Origin: Myxococcota bacterium
GTDB lineage: Bacteria; Myxococcota_A; Polyangia; Palsa-1104; JAEUJZ01
Length of the DNA: 62,274 bases
Assembly (NCBI GenBank): GCA_025057315.1
Contig: JANWXW010000140.1
Span: 1 to 62,274, forward strand
Reading direction: 5' to 3'
Position 1 is the first letter of the stretch. Each line of letters starts with the position of its first letter. This document shows, piece by piece, positions 35,332 through 44,330 of this stretch. Below the pieces are notes generated by a model. That model was not told the DNA's origin. It saw only the letters and a program-made list of their open reading frames with translations, and searched no databases. Position numbers and translations under genes: made by a program.

Positions 35332-36481
35332 GGTCCTCGAACTCCTTGAGGAGCGAGCGGGCAATGACCAGCCGTTGTACCTCGCTGGTGCCCTCATAGA
35401 TGCGCTGCACGCGTGCATCGCGAGCCAAGCGCTCGACGGTGAACTCGCGGACATAGCCGTAGCCCCCGTGGACCTGAATGGCCATGTCGCACACGCGCCC
35501 GGCCATCTCCGATGCGTAGAGCTTGGCCATAGCGGCCTCGCGCGAAAAGGGCAACCCCTGCTCCTTGCGCAGCGCCGCGCGCAGGACCAGAAGGCGCGCC
35601 GCCTCCCTCTGCGTTGCGGCATCGGCGAGCTGGTTCTGGATGGCCTGAAATTCGGCGATCGGTCGGCCGAACTGGCGCCGCTGGCGGGCATAGGCCAACG
35701 CCGCTTCCAGCGCTGCAGTGGCCACCCCCACCGCCTGTGCGCCGATGCCAATGCGACCACCGTCGAGCGCTGTCATGGCCACACGGAAGCCCTCACCCTC
35801 TGCACCCAGCAACGCATCGTCAGGCACCTCGCAGCCATCCAGCACGAGCGGCACGGTGGTGGACCCGCGCAGGCCCATCTTGTCTTCAGGGCGACCGGCG
35901 GACAGACCCGGGGTACCAGCCGGCACGATAAAGGCCGAGATGCCGCGCGCCCCGACCGAGGCGCCGGTGCGTGCCCACACCACCAGCACGCCTGCCCGGT
36001 CGCCGGAGGTAATCCATTGCTTGGTGCCACAGAGGCGGAAGCCGTTTGGAGTGCGTTCGGCCACCGTGCGCAGGGAGGCGGCATCAGAGCCGGCCTGCGG
36101 CTCCGACAGCGCGAAGGCACCGGCCACGGCCTCGCCGGAGCACAGCTGGGGCACATACCGCCGCTTTTGCGCCTCGGTGCCATAGGCGCAGATGACCTCA
36201 GCAACCATGTTGGTCACGGCCATGGCCACCGACACAGAGGCATCGGCCGCAGCGATCTCGCTCAGCGCCAAAGCATAGGCTACCACCCCCGCCCCGCTGC
36301 CACCCAGCGACTCGGGCACATTGACACCAAGCAGCCCAAGTCGGCCCAGCGCACGCAGTTCCTCCTCGGGAAAAATCTCCTTTTCATCCCGCTCCCGAGC
36401 TCGCGGCAGCAGATGCTCACGGGCATAGGCCCGCGCTGTCTCGACAACAAGTTGCTGCTCGGAGCTGAGATCGAAGTCCAT
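35321..36481 (-). CDS. Acyl-CoA dehydrogenase (second of the operon)
   Basis: 386 residues. [109 protein letters not shown] and [19 protein letters not shown] define the family; the Glu of YEGTSEVQ is the catalytic base. It oxidises an acyl-CoA with electron transfer to ETF, whose genes are not here. It resembles short/branched-chain enzymes more than long-chain ones, but the substrate is not certain. A gene for a B12-binding protein follows with an 11-nt overlap. Confidence 0.92.
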   Translation of the reverse strand: MDFDLSSEQQLVVETARAYAREHLLPRARERDEKEIFPEEELRALGRLGLLGVNVPESLGGSGAGVVAYALALSEIAAADASVSVAMAVTNMVAEVICAYGTEAQKRRYVPQLCSGEAVAGAFALSEPQAGSDAASLRTVAERTPNGFRLCGTKQWITSGDRAGVLVVWARTGASVGARGISAFIVPAGTPGLSAGRPEDKMGLRGSTTVPLVLDGCEVPDDALLGAEGEGFRVAMTALDGGRIGIGAQAVGVATAALEAALAYARQRRQFGRPIAEFQAIQNQLADAATQREAARLLVLRAALRKEQGLPFSREAAMAKLYASEMAGRVCDMAIQVHGGYGYVREFTVERLARDARVQRIYEGTSEVQRLVIARSLLKEFEDHVP

Positions 36482-36500
36482 GCGTGCTCGGGAGTGGAAT

Positions 36501-37241
36501 TCAGTTCAGAACATAGCTGGCCTTGACTAGCTGTCCCAGCGGATCCTCAAAGCGCCAGGTCAGAGCGCGTGCCACCAGGCAGGCGCCCAGCTGAGCGCTG
36601 ATGGGGCCGTCGGCAGACAGACCTGCGGAGGCCACACGCCCGCCCGGGCCGATGTACATCGTCACGCGCAGCTCAGGAGGAGGCTCTCCTCGTTGCCGCG
36701 CACGGCACAAGCTGAGCTCGGTGCGCCGCCGGGCCATCTGGGCCGCCACGCGGTCCTGGGGCCAGTCAGGCACATTGGTCCGTTGGGGGAAGGCCACCGG
36801 GTAGCTGATCTCGGCCTCACCTCCCTGCGGCGGCGGGAAGCGAAGCTTCTCCGCCACAGCCAGAATGCAGCGCTCCAGATCGTAGCAGCCAAGCGAAGAC
36901 TGAACCACCGCCGCCTCGCGCACCCGACCATCGCGGGCGACGCGAAGGCGCAGCTCCATGCGCCCACCCAAAAACCACCGTCGCCTCAGGGCCTCGGTGT
37001 AGCAGCGGTTGATCTCAGGCAGCCCACCGCGAAGCTGTTCATCCACATCCTCCTGGTCCAGGTGTCCAAGCGTGCCGGATACACGCAGGCCATCGCGGTC
37101 GGCATCGGGCAGGGCAGGCGGTGGCAGCTGAGTCGGCCGCGGCGCCGGAGCAGGCACAGAGGCGGATGTGCGGGCGGCACAACCCATGACATAGAGGGCA
37201 GACACAAGGGCGGCGAGACAGAGAGCCCTGTGGATCTTCAT
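36501..37241 (-). CDS. Lipoprotein with two AgmX/TonB-C-like domains
   Basis: 246 residues. The signal sequence MKIHRALCLAALVSALYVMGC has a lipobox (VMGC). Two AgmX-like modules follow. The first, at about 60-160, reads LPEINRCYTEALRRRWFLGGRMELRLRVARDG, CILAVAEKLRFPPP, ISYPVAF. The second, at about 170-245, reads TELSLCRARQR, LRVTMYIGPGGRVASAGL, CLVARALTWRFEDP. Each has the paired Cys. It should sit in the outer membrane or periplasm and bind an envelope partner. The start is fixed by TAGTAT 7 nt upstream. It lies inside the acyl-CoA operon. Confidence 0.75.
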   Translation of the reverse strand: MKIHRALCLAALVSALYVMGCAARTSASVPAPAPRPTQLPPPALPDADRDGLRVSGTLGHLDQEDVDEQLRGGLPEINRCYTEALRRRWFLGGRMELRLRVARDGRVREAAVVQSSLGCYDLERCILAVAEKLRFPPPQGGEAEISYPVAFPQRTNVPDWPQDRVAAQMARRRTELSLCRARQRGEPPPELRVTMYIGPGGRVASAGLSADGPISAQLGACLVARALTWRFEDPLGQLVKASYVLN

Positions 37242-37248
37242 CACGACA

Positions 37249-37254
37249 ATACTA
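37249..37254 (-). promoter_or_regulatory. Internal -10 element before the two-module lipoprotein gene
   Basis: TAGTAT on the minus strand, 7 nt before ATG 37241 and overlapping the end of the previous gene region. It suggests an internal, leaderless promoter within the acyl-CoA operon. Confidence 0.45.
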
Positions 37255-37260
37255 TCTACC

Positions 37261-37695
37261 CTACATGCTGGACCTGAGGAAGAAACTACAGTTGACCGGA
37301 GCCGAAACTTTGCCCTCAGGGTAGCTCCAGCTGCGGGCCTCCTGGATGAGACATTCCTGCAGGTCCTTGGACTTGGAGGTAGAGGCGACCACCCGCACCT
37401 GCTCAGCCGTGCCAGCCGGGCTGACAACGATCATGAGGGTCACATGGGCCTCAAACTTCTTGCCCGTGCGCATGTATTCTTCGTTCCAGCAGCGCACGAC
37501 GGCGGTGTTGGCCTTGCGGGCACACAGGCGGGTGATCTCGTCGATGCGGTCCTGCTGGATGGCCTGCTGCTCATCAGAGGTGGCCTCTCCGGCGCTCCCC
37601 TGATTGCGCCTGCTGGCCGAGCCGGATGCGCAGGCATGCAACAGAAGCCCGCTGCCTAGCAGGAGTAGCACCGTCTGAGAGCGATGGGGGCGCAT
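37261..37695 (-). CDS. Lipoprotein with one AgmX-like domain
   Basis: 144 residues. The signal sequence SQTVLLLLGSGLLLHACAS has a lipobox (LHAC). After a Gln/Asp-rich linker there is one AgmX/TonB-C-like module: ITRLCARKANTAVVRCWNEEYMR, VTLMIVVSPAGTAEQVRVVAS, CLIQEARSWSYPEG, NCSFFLRS. It has four Cys that may form disulfides. A strong Shine-Dalgarno GAAGGAG lies 6-7 nt before ATG 37695, unlike the leaderless neighbour downstream. It is in the acyl-CoA operon, between an acyl-CoA dehydrogenase gene and the other AgmX lipoprotein gene. Confidence 0.75.
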   Translation of the reverse strand: MRPHRSQTVLLLLGSGLLLHACASGSASRRNQGSAGEATSDEQQAIQQDRIDEITRLCARKANTAVVRCWNEEYMRTGKKFEAHVTLMIVVSPAGTAEQVRVVASTSKSKDLQECLIQEARSWSYPEGKVSAPVNCSFFLRSSM

Positions 37696-37724
37696 GTGAA
37701 CTCCTTCGCCCGATGGGGCGCTCG

Positions 37725-38876
37725 CTACTCCTTCAGGATAGCACCGGCGATCACCATCCGCATGATCTCACTGGTCCCCTCATAAATCTCGGTGATCTTG
37801 GCATCGCGAAAGTGGCGCTCGGCCGGGTAGTCCTCCACATAGCCGTTGCCCCCGAAGATCTGCACCCCCTCCCTGGCTGCGCGGTTGGCCACCTCCGAGG
37901 CGAACAGCTTGGCCATGGCCGACTCCTTGGTGTGCCGCACCCCTCGGTCCTTCAGGACGGCTGCCTGCAACGTGAGCAGCCGGGCAGCATCGATCTCGGT
38001 GGCCATGTCGGCCAGCTTCCACTGGATAGACTGGTGGTTGGCGATGGGCTGGCCGAAAGTGCGCCGCTGTAGCGCATACCGAGCAGCATCCTCGTAAGCG
38101 GCACGGGCGATGCCCACCGCCTGGGCGGCGATGCCGATGCGACCGCCGTCCAGGGTCGTCATGGCAATCTTGAATCCCTGGCCGACCTCACCGAGCAGGT
38201 GCTCGGGCCCCAGCCGCACCTCGTCGAGGAAAATCTGGCACGACTGGGACGCCCGGATGCCTAGCTTTCGGTCGGGCGGTCCGCAGCGCACCCCCGGCAG
38301 GTTCATGGGCAAGATGAAGCTGCTGATGGCCTTGTGACCTCGCTCAGGCCCCGGCGGGTCGGTCATGCAATGCAGGATGCACACATCGGCCACCGGACCG
38401 TTGGTAATCCAGTTCTTGACGCCATTGATGACCCAGCCCTGTCCGTCGCGGCGGGCCAGGGTCTTCTGCGCCGCAGCGTCCGAGCCGGCCTCCGGCTCCG
38501 ACAGAGCAAAGCAGCCGAGCATACGCCCGGCCGCCAGCGGCTTCAGCCAGCGCTCCTTTTGCTCCTCAGTGCCAAACTTCAGAATGGGATCGCAGACGAG
38601 CGAGTTGTTGACGCTCATGATCACGCCGGTGGAGGCGCAGGCGCGCGAGATCTCCTCCAGCGCCAGCACATAGGCCACTGTATCGAGGCCGGCTCCGCCG
38701 TATTTTTCGGGCACAGCAATGCCCAAAAAACCCAGCTCAGCCATGCGCGCCACCAGCTCTTTCGGATGGCGATGGCTGCGGTCCAGTTCGGCAGCGAGCG
38801 GTGCCACCTCGTTGCGGGCAAAATCCGCGGCAGTTTTCTGGACCAGTCGCTGCTCTTCGGTGAGGCTGAGATCCAT
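37725..38876 (-). CDS. Acyl-CoA dehydrogenase (first of the operon)
   Basis: 383 residues. MDLSLTEEQRLVQKTAADFARNEVAPLAAELDRSH, KYGGAGLDTVAYVLALEEISRACASTGV, CFALSEPEAGSDAAAQKT, WVINGVKNWITNGPVAD, QIFGGNGYVEDYPAERHFRDAK and EIYEGTSEIMRMVIAG are family motifs, with the catalytic Glu in YEGTSE. The combination with thiolase, 3-hydroxyacyl-CoA dehydrogenase and enoyl-CoA hydratase is that of butyryl-CoA or short-chain fatty acid metabolism. The frame extends upstream to 39176 but overlaps the hydratase gene; ATG 38876 is the family start. Confidence 0.92.
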   Translation of the reverse strand: MDLSLTEEQRLVQKTAADFARNEVAPLAAELDRSHRHPKELVARMAELGFLGIAVPEKYGGAGLDTVAYVLALEEISRACASTGVIMSVNNSLVCDPILKFGTEEQKERWLKPLAAGRMLGCFALSEPEAGSDAAAQKTLARRDGQGWVINGVKNWITNGPVADVCILHCMTDPPGPERGHKAISSFILPMNLPGVRCGPPDRKLGIRASQSCQIFLDEVRLGPEHLLGEVGQGFKIAMTTLDGGRIGIAAQAVGIARAAYEDAARYALQRRTFGQPIANHQSIQWKLADMATEIDAARLLTLQAAVLKDRGVRHTKESAMAKLFASEVANRAAREGVQIFGGNGYVEDYPAERHFRDAKITEIYEGTSEIMRMVIAGAILKE

Positions 38877-38883
38877 GGCGGGC

Positions 38884-39666
38884 CTACTTTCCAACAAACT
38901 GGGCCGGCCGCTTCGCCAAAAAAGCGGCCATGCCCTCACGCTGATCGGCAGTGGAAAATAGCTCGGAAAACAGCCGCTGCTCCAGAGCGCAACCGGCAGC
39001 GAGCGGCTGCTCCTGCACCTGTCTGAGCGCACGCTTGGCAGCACGCACGGCAAGCGGTGCGCGGCTGGCGATGCGTGCCGCCACCTGGCGGCAGTGGGGT
39101 AGTAGCTCATCGGGCGGCAGCACGGCCAGCACCAGCCCCATGCGCAGCGCCTCCTCAGCGCTGATCTGCTCGCCACCCAGAATCATCTCGGCAGCGCGCG
39201 CCGGCCCAATCAGACGGGGCAGCCGCTGCGTACCCCCGAAGCCAGGCATCACGCCCAAGGTCACCTCGGGCTGGCCGAAGCGTGCCTTTTGGCTGGCGTA
39301 GATCAGATCGCAGGCCAGCGCCAGCTCGGTGCCGCCGCCCAGAGCAAACCCATTGACCGCGGCCAGAACCGGCTGGGGGAGCTGGGCGATCTGGTCCATC
39401 AGGCGGTGCCCGCGGCCAGCAAACTCCAGCGCCTCGCTGGGGGAGAAACCAGCCATCTCGGCGATGTCTGCACCGGCGACAAAGGCCCGGTCGCCAGCAC
39501 CGGTGAGGATGACGGCGCGCACCTCTGGGCGGGCATCCACCTCGCGCAGGGCCTGACTCAGCTCGGTCAGAACCTGCGAGTTCAGGGCATTGAGTTGTCG
39601 CGGGCGGTTGATGGTCAGCGTGAGGACCGGCCCATCGGTCTGCAGCAAGATGGTCTCAAAGCTCAT
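38884..39666 (-). CDS. Enoyl-CoA hydratase (crotonase family)
   Basis: 260 residues. It hydrates 2-enoyl-CoA to 3-hydroxyacyl-CoA. The oxyanion-hole segments GAGDRAFVAGADIAEM and NGFALGGGTELALACDL, the two catalytic Glu residues (in GGGTELAL and QPEVTLGVMPGFGG), and LPRLIGPARAAEMIL are complete. The length is normal. It lies in the acyl-CoA operon between the 3-hydroxyacyl-CoA dehydrogenase and first acyl-CoA dehydrogenase genes, with gaps of 15 and 7 bp, so all are co-transcribed. Confidence 0.94.
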   Translation of the reverse strand: MSFETILLQTDGPVLTLTINRPRQLNALNSQVLTELSQALREVDARPEVRAVILTGAGDRAFVAGADIAEMAGFSPSEALEFAGRGHRLMDQIAQLPQPVLAAVNGFALGGGTELALACDLIYASQKARFGQPEVTLGVMPGFGGTQRLPRLIGPARAAEMILGGEQISAEEALRMGLVLAVLPPDELLPHCRQVAARIASRAPLAVRAAKRALRQVQEQPLAAGCALEQRLFSELFSTADQREGMAAFLAKRPAQFVGK

Positions 39667-39681
39667 GGTCCCCTCAAACCG

Positions 39682-40539
39682 TCAATAGGTATAAAAACCA
39701 CGCCCGCTCTTGCGGCCCAGGTAGCCGGCGGCCACGTACTGCCGAAGAAGCGGCGCAGGACGGTACTTGTCGTCGCCCAGCTGGCGGTGCAGCACCTCGG
39801 CAATCGCCAGCACGGTGTCCAGACCGATAAGGTCAGACAGCTCAAACGGTCCCATTTTGTGGTTTAGCCCAAGGCGAATGCCCTTGTCGATGTCCTCGAC
39901 GGTGCCTAGGCCCTCCTGCAACGCAAAGCAGGCCTCATTGAGGAAGGGAATGAGCACGCGGTTGACAATGAACCCCGGCATGTCGCGCGCCGTGATCATC
40001 TCTTTGCCCAGGGCACGCCCCAGAGCCAGCGTGCGCTGGTAGGTGGCCTCGTCGGTGCACAAGCCGCGGATGACCTCCACGAGCTGCATCAGCGGCACCG
40101 GGTTCATAAAGTGCATGCCAATGACCTGCTCTGGACGTTTCGTCTGTGCCCCGAGCAGCGTGATCGAAATCGAGGAGGTGTTGGAAGCCAGCACGGCATC
40201 CCGACGCACCAGGCGGTCCAGGTCGCAAAAGATCTGCTGCTTCAGCTCCTGGTTCTCACTGGCTGCCTCGATGACAAAGTCGCACTCGGACAGCGCCTCG
40301 AGGCTACCGCAGGGGCTGATGCGGCCCAGGGTAGCGTCCCGTTGCTCGGCGGTGATCTTGCCCTTGTGCACCAACTTATCGAGCTGGTCGGCTATGCGCT
40401 TGCGGCCACGCTCGGCCAGCTCCCGGGTCACATCGCACAGCAGCACCGGCAGGCCACGCTCGGCGGCCACCTGCGCAATGCCGCTGCCCATCTGTCCGGC
40501 GCCGACCACGCCGAGGAGCTTGACGTTCTCTTCGCTCAT
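39682..40539 (-). CDS. 3-hydroxybutyryl-CoA dehydrogenase
   Basis: 285 residues. NAD(P)-dependent oxidation of 3-hydroxyacyl-CoA. The Rossmann motif is GVVGAGQMGSGIAQVAAERG; further motifs are DFVIEAASENQELKQQIF, SNTSSISITLLGA, GMHFMNPVPLMQLVEVI (catalytic His) and FIVNRVLIPFLNEA, ending in LGRKSGRGFYTY. The length fits the short (Hbd) type rather than the multifunctional FadB type. The family start is ATG 40539; an open frame reaches upstream to 40659. It follows the thiolase gene by 31 bp in the operon. Confidence 0.95.
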   Translation of the reverse strand: MSEENVKLLGVVGAGQMGSGIAQVAAERGLPVLLCDVTRELAERGRKRIADQLDKLVHKGKITAEQRDATLGRISPCGSLEALSECDFVIEAASENQELKQQIFCDLDRLVRRDAVLASNTSSISITLLGAQTKRPEQVIGMHFMNPVPLMQLVEVIRGLCTDEATYQRTLALGRALGKEMITARDMPGFIVNRVLIPFLNEACFALQEGLGTVEDIDKGIRLGLNHKMGPFELSDLIGLDTVLAIAEVLHRQLGDDKYRPAPLLRQYVAAGYLGRKSGRGFYTY

Positions 40540-40570
40540 CTTGCCCGTTTCTCCTTGGTTCGTCCCCCGC

Positions 40571-41746
40571 CTATCGCTCCACGACCACCGCCACGGCCTC
40601 GCCGCCACCAATGCACAGGGCAGCCACCCCACGCCGTGCACCCAGATCGGCCATGGCATACAGCAGCGTGGTCAGGATGCGTGCGCCGGAGGCCCCAATG
40701 GGATGCCCGAGCGCGATGGCCCCGCCACGCACATTGACGCGGTCGTGCGACAGGCCAAGGAGCTGGTTGTTGGCAATCGCGACCACGGCGAAGGCCTCGT
40801 TGATCTCAAACAGGTCAATGTCCTTGATGGACAGGCCCGCCCGCTGCACGGCCTTCTCCACGGCCGGAGCGGGCGCGGTGGTAAACCACTCGGGGGCCTG
40901 GGCGTGCTGAGCATAGGCCAGAATACGCCCCAGGGGCGACAGCTCCCGGCGCGCAGCCTCCGCCTCGGACATCAGCACCAGGGCAGCGGCGCCATCGTTG
41001 ATGCTGCTGGCGTTGCCGGCAGTGACCGTGCCATCCTGCTTGAACGCCGGGCGCAGCGAGGGCAGCCGGGCGATGTCGCCGCGTCCTGGCTGCTCATCGG
41101 TGTTCACGGACAGCGGCGGCCCCTTGCGCTGGGCCACCTCGATGGGGACAATCTCGCGAGAGAATAGGCCACGTGCCACCGCATCCTGGGCGCGCCGGAA
41201 CGATTCGGCAGCGTAGGCATCCTGTGCCTCGCGGTCAATGCCTCGCTCGCGCGCGCACAGCTCCGCGGCCATGCCCATGTGGAAGTCGTTGTACGGGTCC
41301 CACAGGCCGTCATGGATCATGCCGTCCACAAGCTGCCCATGGCCCATGCGGTAGCCGCTACGGGCCTGCGGCAGATAGTAGGGCACATTGCTCATCGATT
41401 CCATGCCGCCGCAGACGACCACCTCGGCGTCGCCCAGGGCGATCGCCTGGGCCCCGAGCATGACCGCCTTGAGCCCCGAGCCGCAAACCTTGTTGATGGT
41501 CTGGCAGGGCACGTCCCGAGATAGACCAGCCCCCAGGGCGGCCTGGCGTGCTGGGGCCTGGCCGAGACCCGCCGGGAGCACGCAGCCCATGATGACCTCG
41601 CTGACCTCGCTCGGACCCAGGCGAGCGCGAACCAGTGCCTCGCGGATGGCCGCGGCGCCCAGTTCCGGTGCCTTCTTGGCGGCCAGCGCCCCTTGAAAGC
41701 TTCCAATCGGAGTACGGACGGCAGATACAACAACGACGTTGCGCAT
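40571..41746 (-). CDS. Acetyl-CoA acetyltransferase (thiolase)
   Basis: 391 residues. VVVVSAVRTPIGSFQGAL, TINKVCGSGLKAVMLGAQ (active-site Cys), GGMESMSNVPYYL, NASSINDGAAALVLM, NVRGGAIALGHPIGASGARI (His) and LCIGGGEAVAVVVE (second Cys) complete the thiolase set. It makes or splits acetoacetyl-CoA. It is the first gene of the long acyl-CoA operon. Start ATG 41746 has a purine-rich GAGGAG just upstream. A poor promoter candidate (TTGCAT-18-TAAACA) and an inverted repeat AGGGG-6-CCCCT (41777-41792) precede it. Confidence 0.95.
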   Translation of the reverse strand: MRNVVVVSAVRTPIGSFQGALAAKKAPELGAAAIREALVRARLGPSEVSEVIMGCVLPAGLGQAPARQAALGAGLSRDVPCQTINKVCGSGLKAVMLGAQAIALGDAEVVVCGGMESMSNVPYYLPQARSGYRMGHGQLVDGMIHDGLWDPYNDFHMGMAAELCARERGIDREAQDAYAAESFRRAQDAVARGLFSREIVPIEVAQRKGPPLSVNTDEQPGRGDIARLPSLRPAFKQDGTVTAGNASSINDGAAALVLMSEAEAARRELSPLGRILAYAQHAQAPEWFTTAPAPAVEKAVQRAGLSIKDIDLFEINEAFAVVAIANNQLLGLSHDRVNVRGGAIALGHPIGASGARILTTLLYAMADLGARRGVAALCIGGGEAVAVVVER

Positions 41747-41929
41747 AAGACTCCTCTCATGGACAGTCGATGTCATAGGGGAAGATGCCCCTGTTTAGGA
41801 CGGCGGCCGGGACGAATGCAAGTGCCATGCACACAGACGGCCCGTCCCCTGGCATGCGAGCGGGCGCGCCCATCCAGCTGCTGCAACAAGGCCTGACCCC
41901 GCAGAGCAGACCCGCCGAGGCCCTGGGGC

Positions 41930-43267
41930 TTAGGTGGCGGCGCGTCGCACCTGGCGGCGCCGATAGAGGAAGAAGCCGCCAGCCCCTAGGACCCCTAGGG
42001 TGAGCACCAGCAAGATCACGTTGTGCGCGATGATTGACACCAGGATCACAACGGTCGACATCAGCAGGGACACGGGCAACATGACCAGACCGACGAGGAA
42101 ACGGCCCGCACTGCCCAAAAATGGAATGATGTCAAGCACCGCATTGATCGGCCCAAAGAACATCATCAGGCCAAACCACATCATGAGCCAACCCACCACA
42201 CGCAGCACCCAGGTGACCATCTTGTGTTCGGTGGCCAGCCTCTGCACTGCCTCCTGGTGCTCGCCCTGCAGGACCCGGAAGAAGGTATCGCCGTGCTTGG
42301 TGGTGTGGGCCACCACTTGATCGCCGCTGAGCTGGCCGAACAGGGTGACCCGCAGACCCGGGCTGAGCGCACGGAAGCTGACGCGCACATCGCCTACAAC
42401 GGGATGCTCTGGCGTGCCCTTGCCGAGGAACAGGTACGTTCCGGCCAGCTGCCATGCCAGGGGCCCCTGCTGCCCGGCGCTGGCTGCCATGGCGGCCCCG
42501 GTGTCCTCTGCCTCCGGGCCAGTGCCAGGCCTCCCTCGGAGGTTGCCACTTCGGCGCTGCCTCCTGTCGGGTGCGGGCAGCGCCTCATCGCTGCCATCGA
42601 CCATATGGTCCCTGTCGGTGAACCTGGCCCGCTCCCTAGAGCCTGCTGCAGAGGCTGCTGCCCCTGCCCCAGACAGCGACACCTTGATCTTGTCTGGCGT
42701 AAGCTCGACCGGCTCCCCAGCCGGCAAGCCTGGTTTGCTCGGATCAAACCGGTAGGCCCCAATGAAGGCAACTGGCGCAAAGAAGGTCTTGCTCTGAAAC
42801 GGCAAAGACGGGTTCTCGTGCCCTTCCGGGTGGCGGAAGCTCGAAGAGGGTTGCGGCGCGTCCGTCCAGTCCGTCTCATAGGTATAGGTGGTTTCGGTGC
42901 GTCTGCCCCCGCCGAGTTTCTTGTCGGTCTTGGTTTGCTTGTGTTCGATCCAGGCATACATCTCCACCCCGCGCTCTAGACGAAGCCACGGCCCGGGTCG
43001 GAGAAACTCGGGGTCGTCCAGCGTTCCATCAGCACGCAGCTCGCCTGTCAGCGAGATCAACTTGCCTTCGGCTGACCGGTCCACCTGTTCAGGCCGCACG
43101 ATCTGCGCACTGCTGGCCAGGCGGGACAGATCTGGACGGCCCTCGTTCCACCACAGCAAGGGGAACGACAACACGAACAGGATGGCCCCTACAGCCACCC
43201 CCTTGATCGAGTCCATCAGGTTCGCCCCAAAGCCCTGCTCACTGACCTCGGTAAACTGGTCTGGCAT
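41930..43267 (-). CDS. TMEM43-like membrane protein
   Basis: 445 residues. A first membrane helix (about residues 19-39, IKGVAVGAILFVLSFPLLWW) is followed by NEGR, the hallmark of the TMEM43 family, a large extracytoplasmic domain with conserved ASSAQIV and RGVEMYAW, and FFAPVAFIGAYRFDP. The C-terminus has a cluster of three or four hydrophobic helices (VVGWLMMWFGLMMFFGPINA, LVGLVMLPVSLLMSTVVILV). A Gly/Ala/Arg-rich insert of about 70 residues interrupts the domain near residue 190. The role of bacterial members is unknown. GGAGGAG is close upstream of ATG 43267. Confidence 0.85.
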   Translation of the reverse strand: MPDQFTEVSEQGFGANLMDSIKGVAVGAILFVLSFPLLWWNEGRPDLSRLASSAQIVRPEQVDRSAEGKLISLTGELRADGTLDDPEFLRPGPWLRLERGVEMYAWIEHKQTKTDKKLGGGRRTETTYTYETDWTDAPQPSSSFRHPEGHENPSLPFQSKTFFAPVAFIGAYRFDPSKPGLPAGEPVELTPDKIKVSLSGAGAAASAAGSRERARFTDRDHMVDGSDEALPAPDRRQRRSGNLRGRPGTGPEAEDTGAAMAASAGQQGPLAWQLAGTYLFLGKGTPEHPVVGDVRVSFRALSPGLRVTLFGQLSGDQVVAHTTKHGDTFFRVLQGEHQEAVQRLATEHKMVTWVLRVVGWLMMWFGLMMFFGPINAVLDIIPFLGSAGRFLVGLVMLPVSLLMSTVVILVSIIAHNVILLVLTLGVLGAGGFFLYRRRQVRRAAT

Positions 43268-43367
43268 TTGTCTCCTCCAGCGTCCCTCCTGCCAAGAGTA
43301 GCCATAAAGAATTCGGCTCTGTGTAAGAAAATTCATCCTACCATTCCCTGGAGCCCACCCTGGTTGG

Positions 43368-44186
43368 ATGCTGCCGCGCTACCTGGTCCTGGATGTGGAC
43401 GATACGCTGACCATCAACGGCCGGCTGCGGCCCCTGTCGCTGGCTGCCCTGGAACGAGCCGCTGGGGCCGGCATGGAGGTCGTGCTTAACACGGGCCGCT
43501 CGGCCGGCTGGGGCGCAGCGCTGCTGGCCTACCTACCTGGCGTCAGTGCGGTTGTGGTTGAAAACGGTGGAGCCTGGCTGGATCGACGCCTGAGCCACAG
43601 CGATGAAGTGCAGGTGCAGTTTCGGTGTCCACCCGGGCCGGACCTGCGTGCGCGGCTGGCCAGGCTGCGGCAAACAGTGGCGCAGGAGCTGGGGTTGGAA
43701 CTGCAGCCCACGGCCGACGATGCCTTCCGGCTGACGGATCACACCGTGGTGCGCACGCTGCCTGGGGGCCAGGTGGGGGCCGAAGCGGTGCGCGAGCTGG
43801 CCCAGGCAGTGGCCAAGCACAGCGGCGGTGGGGCGCATGTGCTGGCCAGTTCCGTCCACATTCATTTTTTCTGGGATGGGGACAGACCGCGTAGCAAGGC
43901 CGAGGGTGTGCTCGCGCTGCTGCGGCGGCGGGGCCTCTCCGATCCCGAGGCGGAGCTGGCGCATTGGGCAGTGGCCGTCGGTGACAGCGGAAACGACGCC
44001 AGCCTGTTCGTCCCCGGGCGGTTCGCGCTGGCGGCAGCAGTGCGCAACATCGAGCGCTACCTGCCGGAACTCGGCCCCTGTGTGCCCCGCTACGTGACCT
44101 GCGCGCCCGAGGGTCTGGGGCTGGCTGAACTCATCGACGACCTCCTCGGTGGGCGCCTCGGCCTAGAACCGCCGAGCAGGGTGTAA
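43368..44186 (+). CDS. HAD-family (Cof/IIB-type) phosphatase
   Basis: 272 residues. Motif I is LVLDVDDTLTING (nucleophile Asp and acid Asp, with the second Asp followed by Asp rather than Gly), motif II is VVLNTGRS, and motif IV is VAVGDSGNDASLF. The cap domain lies between about residues 85 and 195, the IIB topology. Members remove phosphate from sugar phosphates or nucleotides; FFWDGDRPRSKAEGVLAL supplies the motif III Lys. Similar enzymes include sucrose-, trehalose- and mannosyl-3-phosphoglycerate phosphatases, but no partner synthase is adjacent. Confidence 0.85.
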   Translation: MLPRYLVLDVDDTLTINGRLRPLSLAALERAAGAGMEVVLNTGRSAGWGAALLAYLPGVSAVVVENGGAWLDRRLSHSDEVQVQFRCPPGPDLRARLARLRQTVAQELGLELQPTADDAFRLTDHTVVRTLPGGQVGAEAVRELAQAVAKHSGGGAHVLASSVHIHFFWDGDRPRSKAEGVLALLRRRGLSDPEAELAHWAVAVGDSGNDASLFVPGRFALAAAVRNIERYLPELGPCVPRYVTCAPEGLGLAELIDDLLGGRLGLEPPSRV

Positions 44187-44250
44187 CACCGGAGCCCCCG
44201 CCAGGCCCGTTCGCGGAAGGCGGCGCTGCATGGGAAGCTTCTTGGTGTCC

Positions 44251-44280
44251 TTGTCTTTCCGTGGGGGGCTCGCCTAAGAT
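44251..44280 (+). promoter_or_regulatory. Promoter of the MFS-HEAT-cNMP gene
   Basis: TTGTCT (44251-44256), 18-nt spacer, TAAGAT (44275-44280). The predicted start of transcription is near 44287, leaving a leader of about 44 nt and GGGAG at 44324-44328. Confidence 0.55.
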
Positions 44281-44305
44281 TTGCTTAGACCCAGAATGAT
44301 CATTC
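44274..44305. promoter_or_regulatory. Two inverted repeats at the promoter of the MFS-HEAT-cNMP gene
   Basis: CTAAG-ATTTG-CTTAG (44274-44288) overlaps the -10 box and the start site, and the perfect 12-bp palindrome GAATGATCATTC lies at 44294-44305. Their position over the start of transcription suggests repressor operators. Confidence 0.5.
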
Positions 44306-44330
44306 GCCTCCACGCCTCCTTCTGGGAGCC

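Noticed and set aside
41777..41798. Riboswitch or attenuator upstream of the thiolase gene
   Set aside because: The short inverted repeat AGGGG-6-CCCCT is too small, and no larger conserved fold or U-tract is visible.
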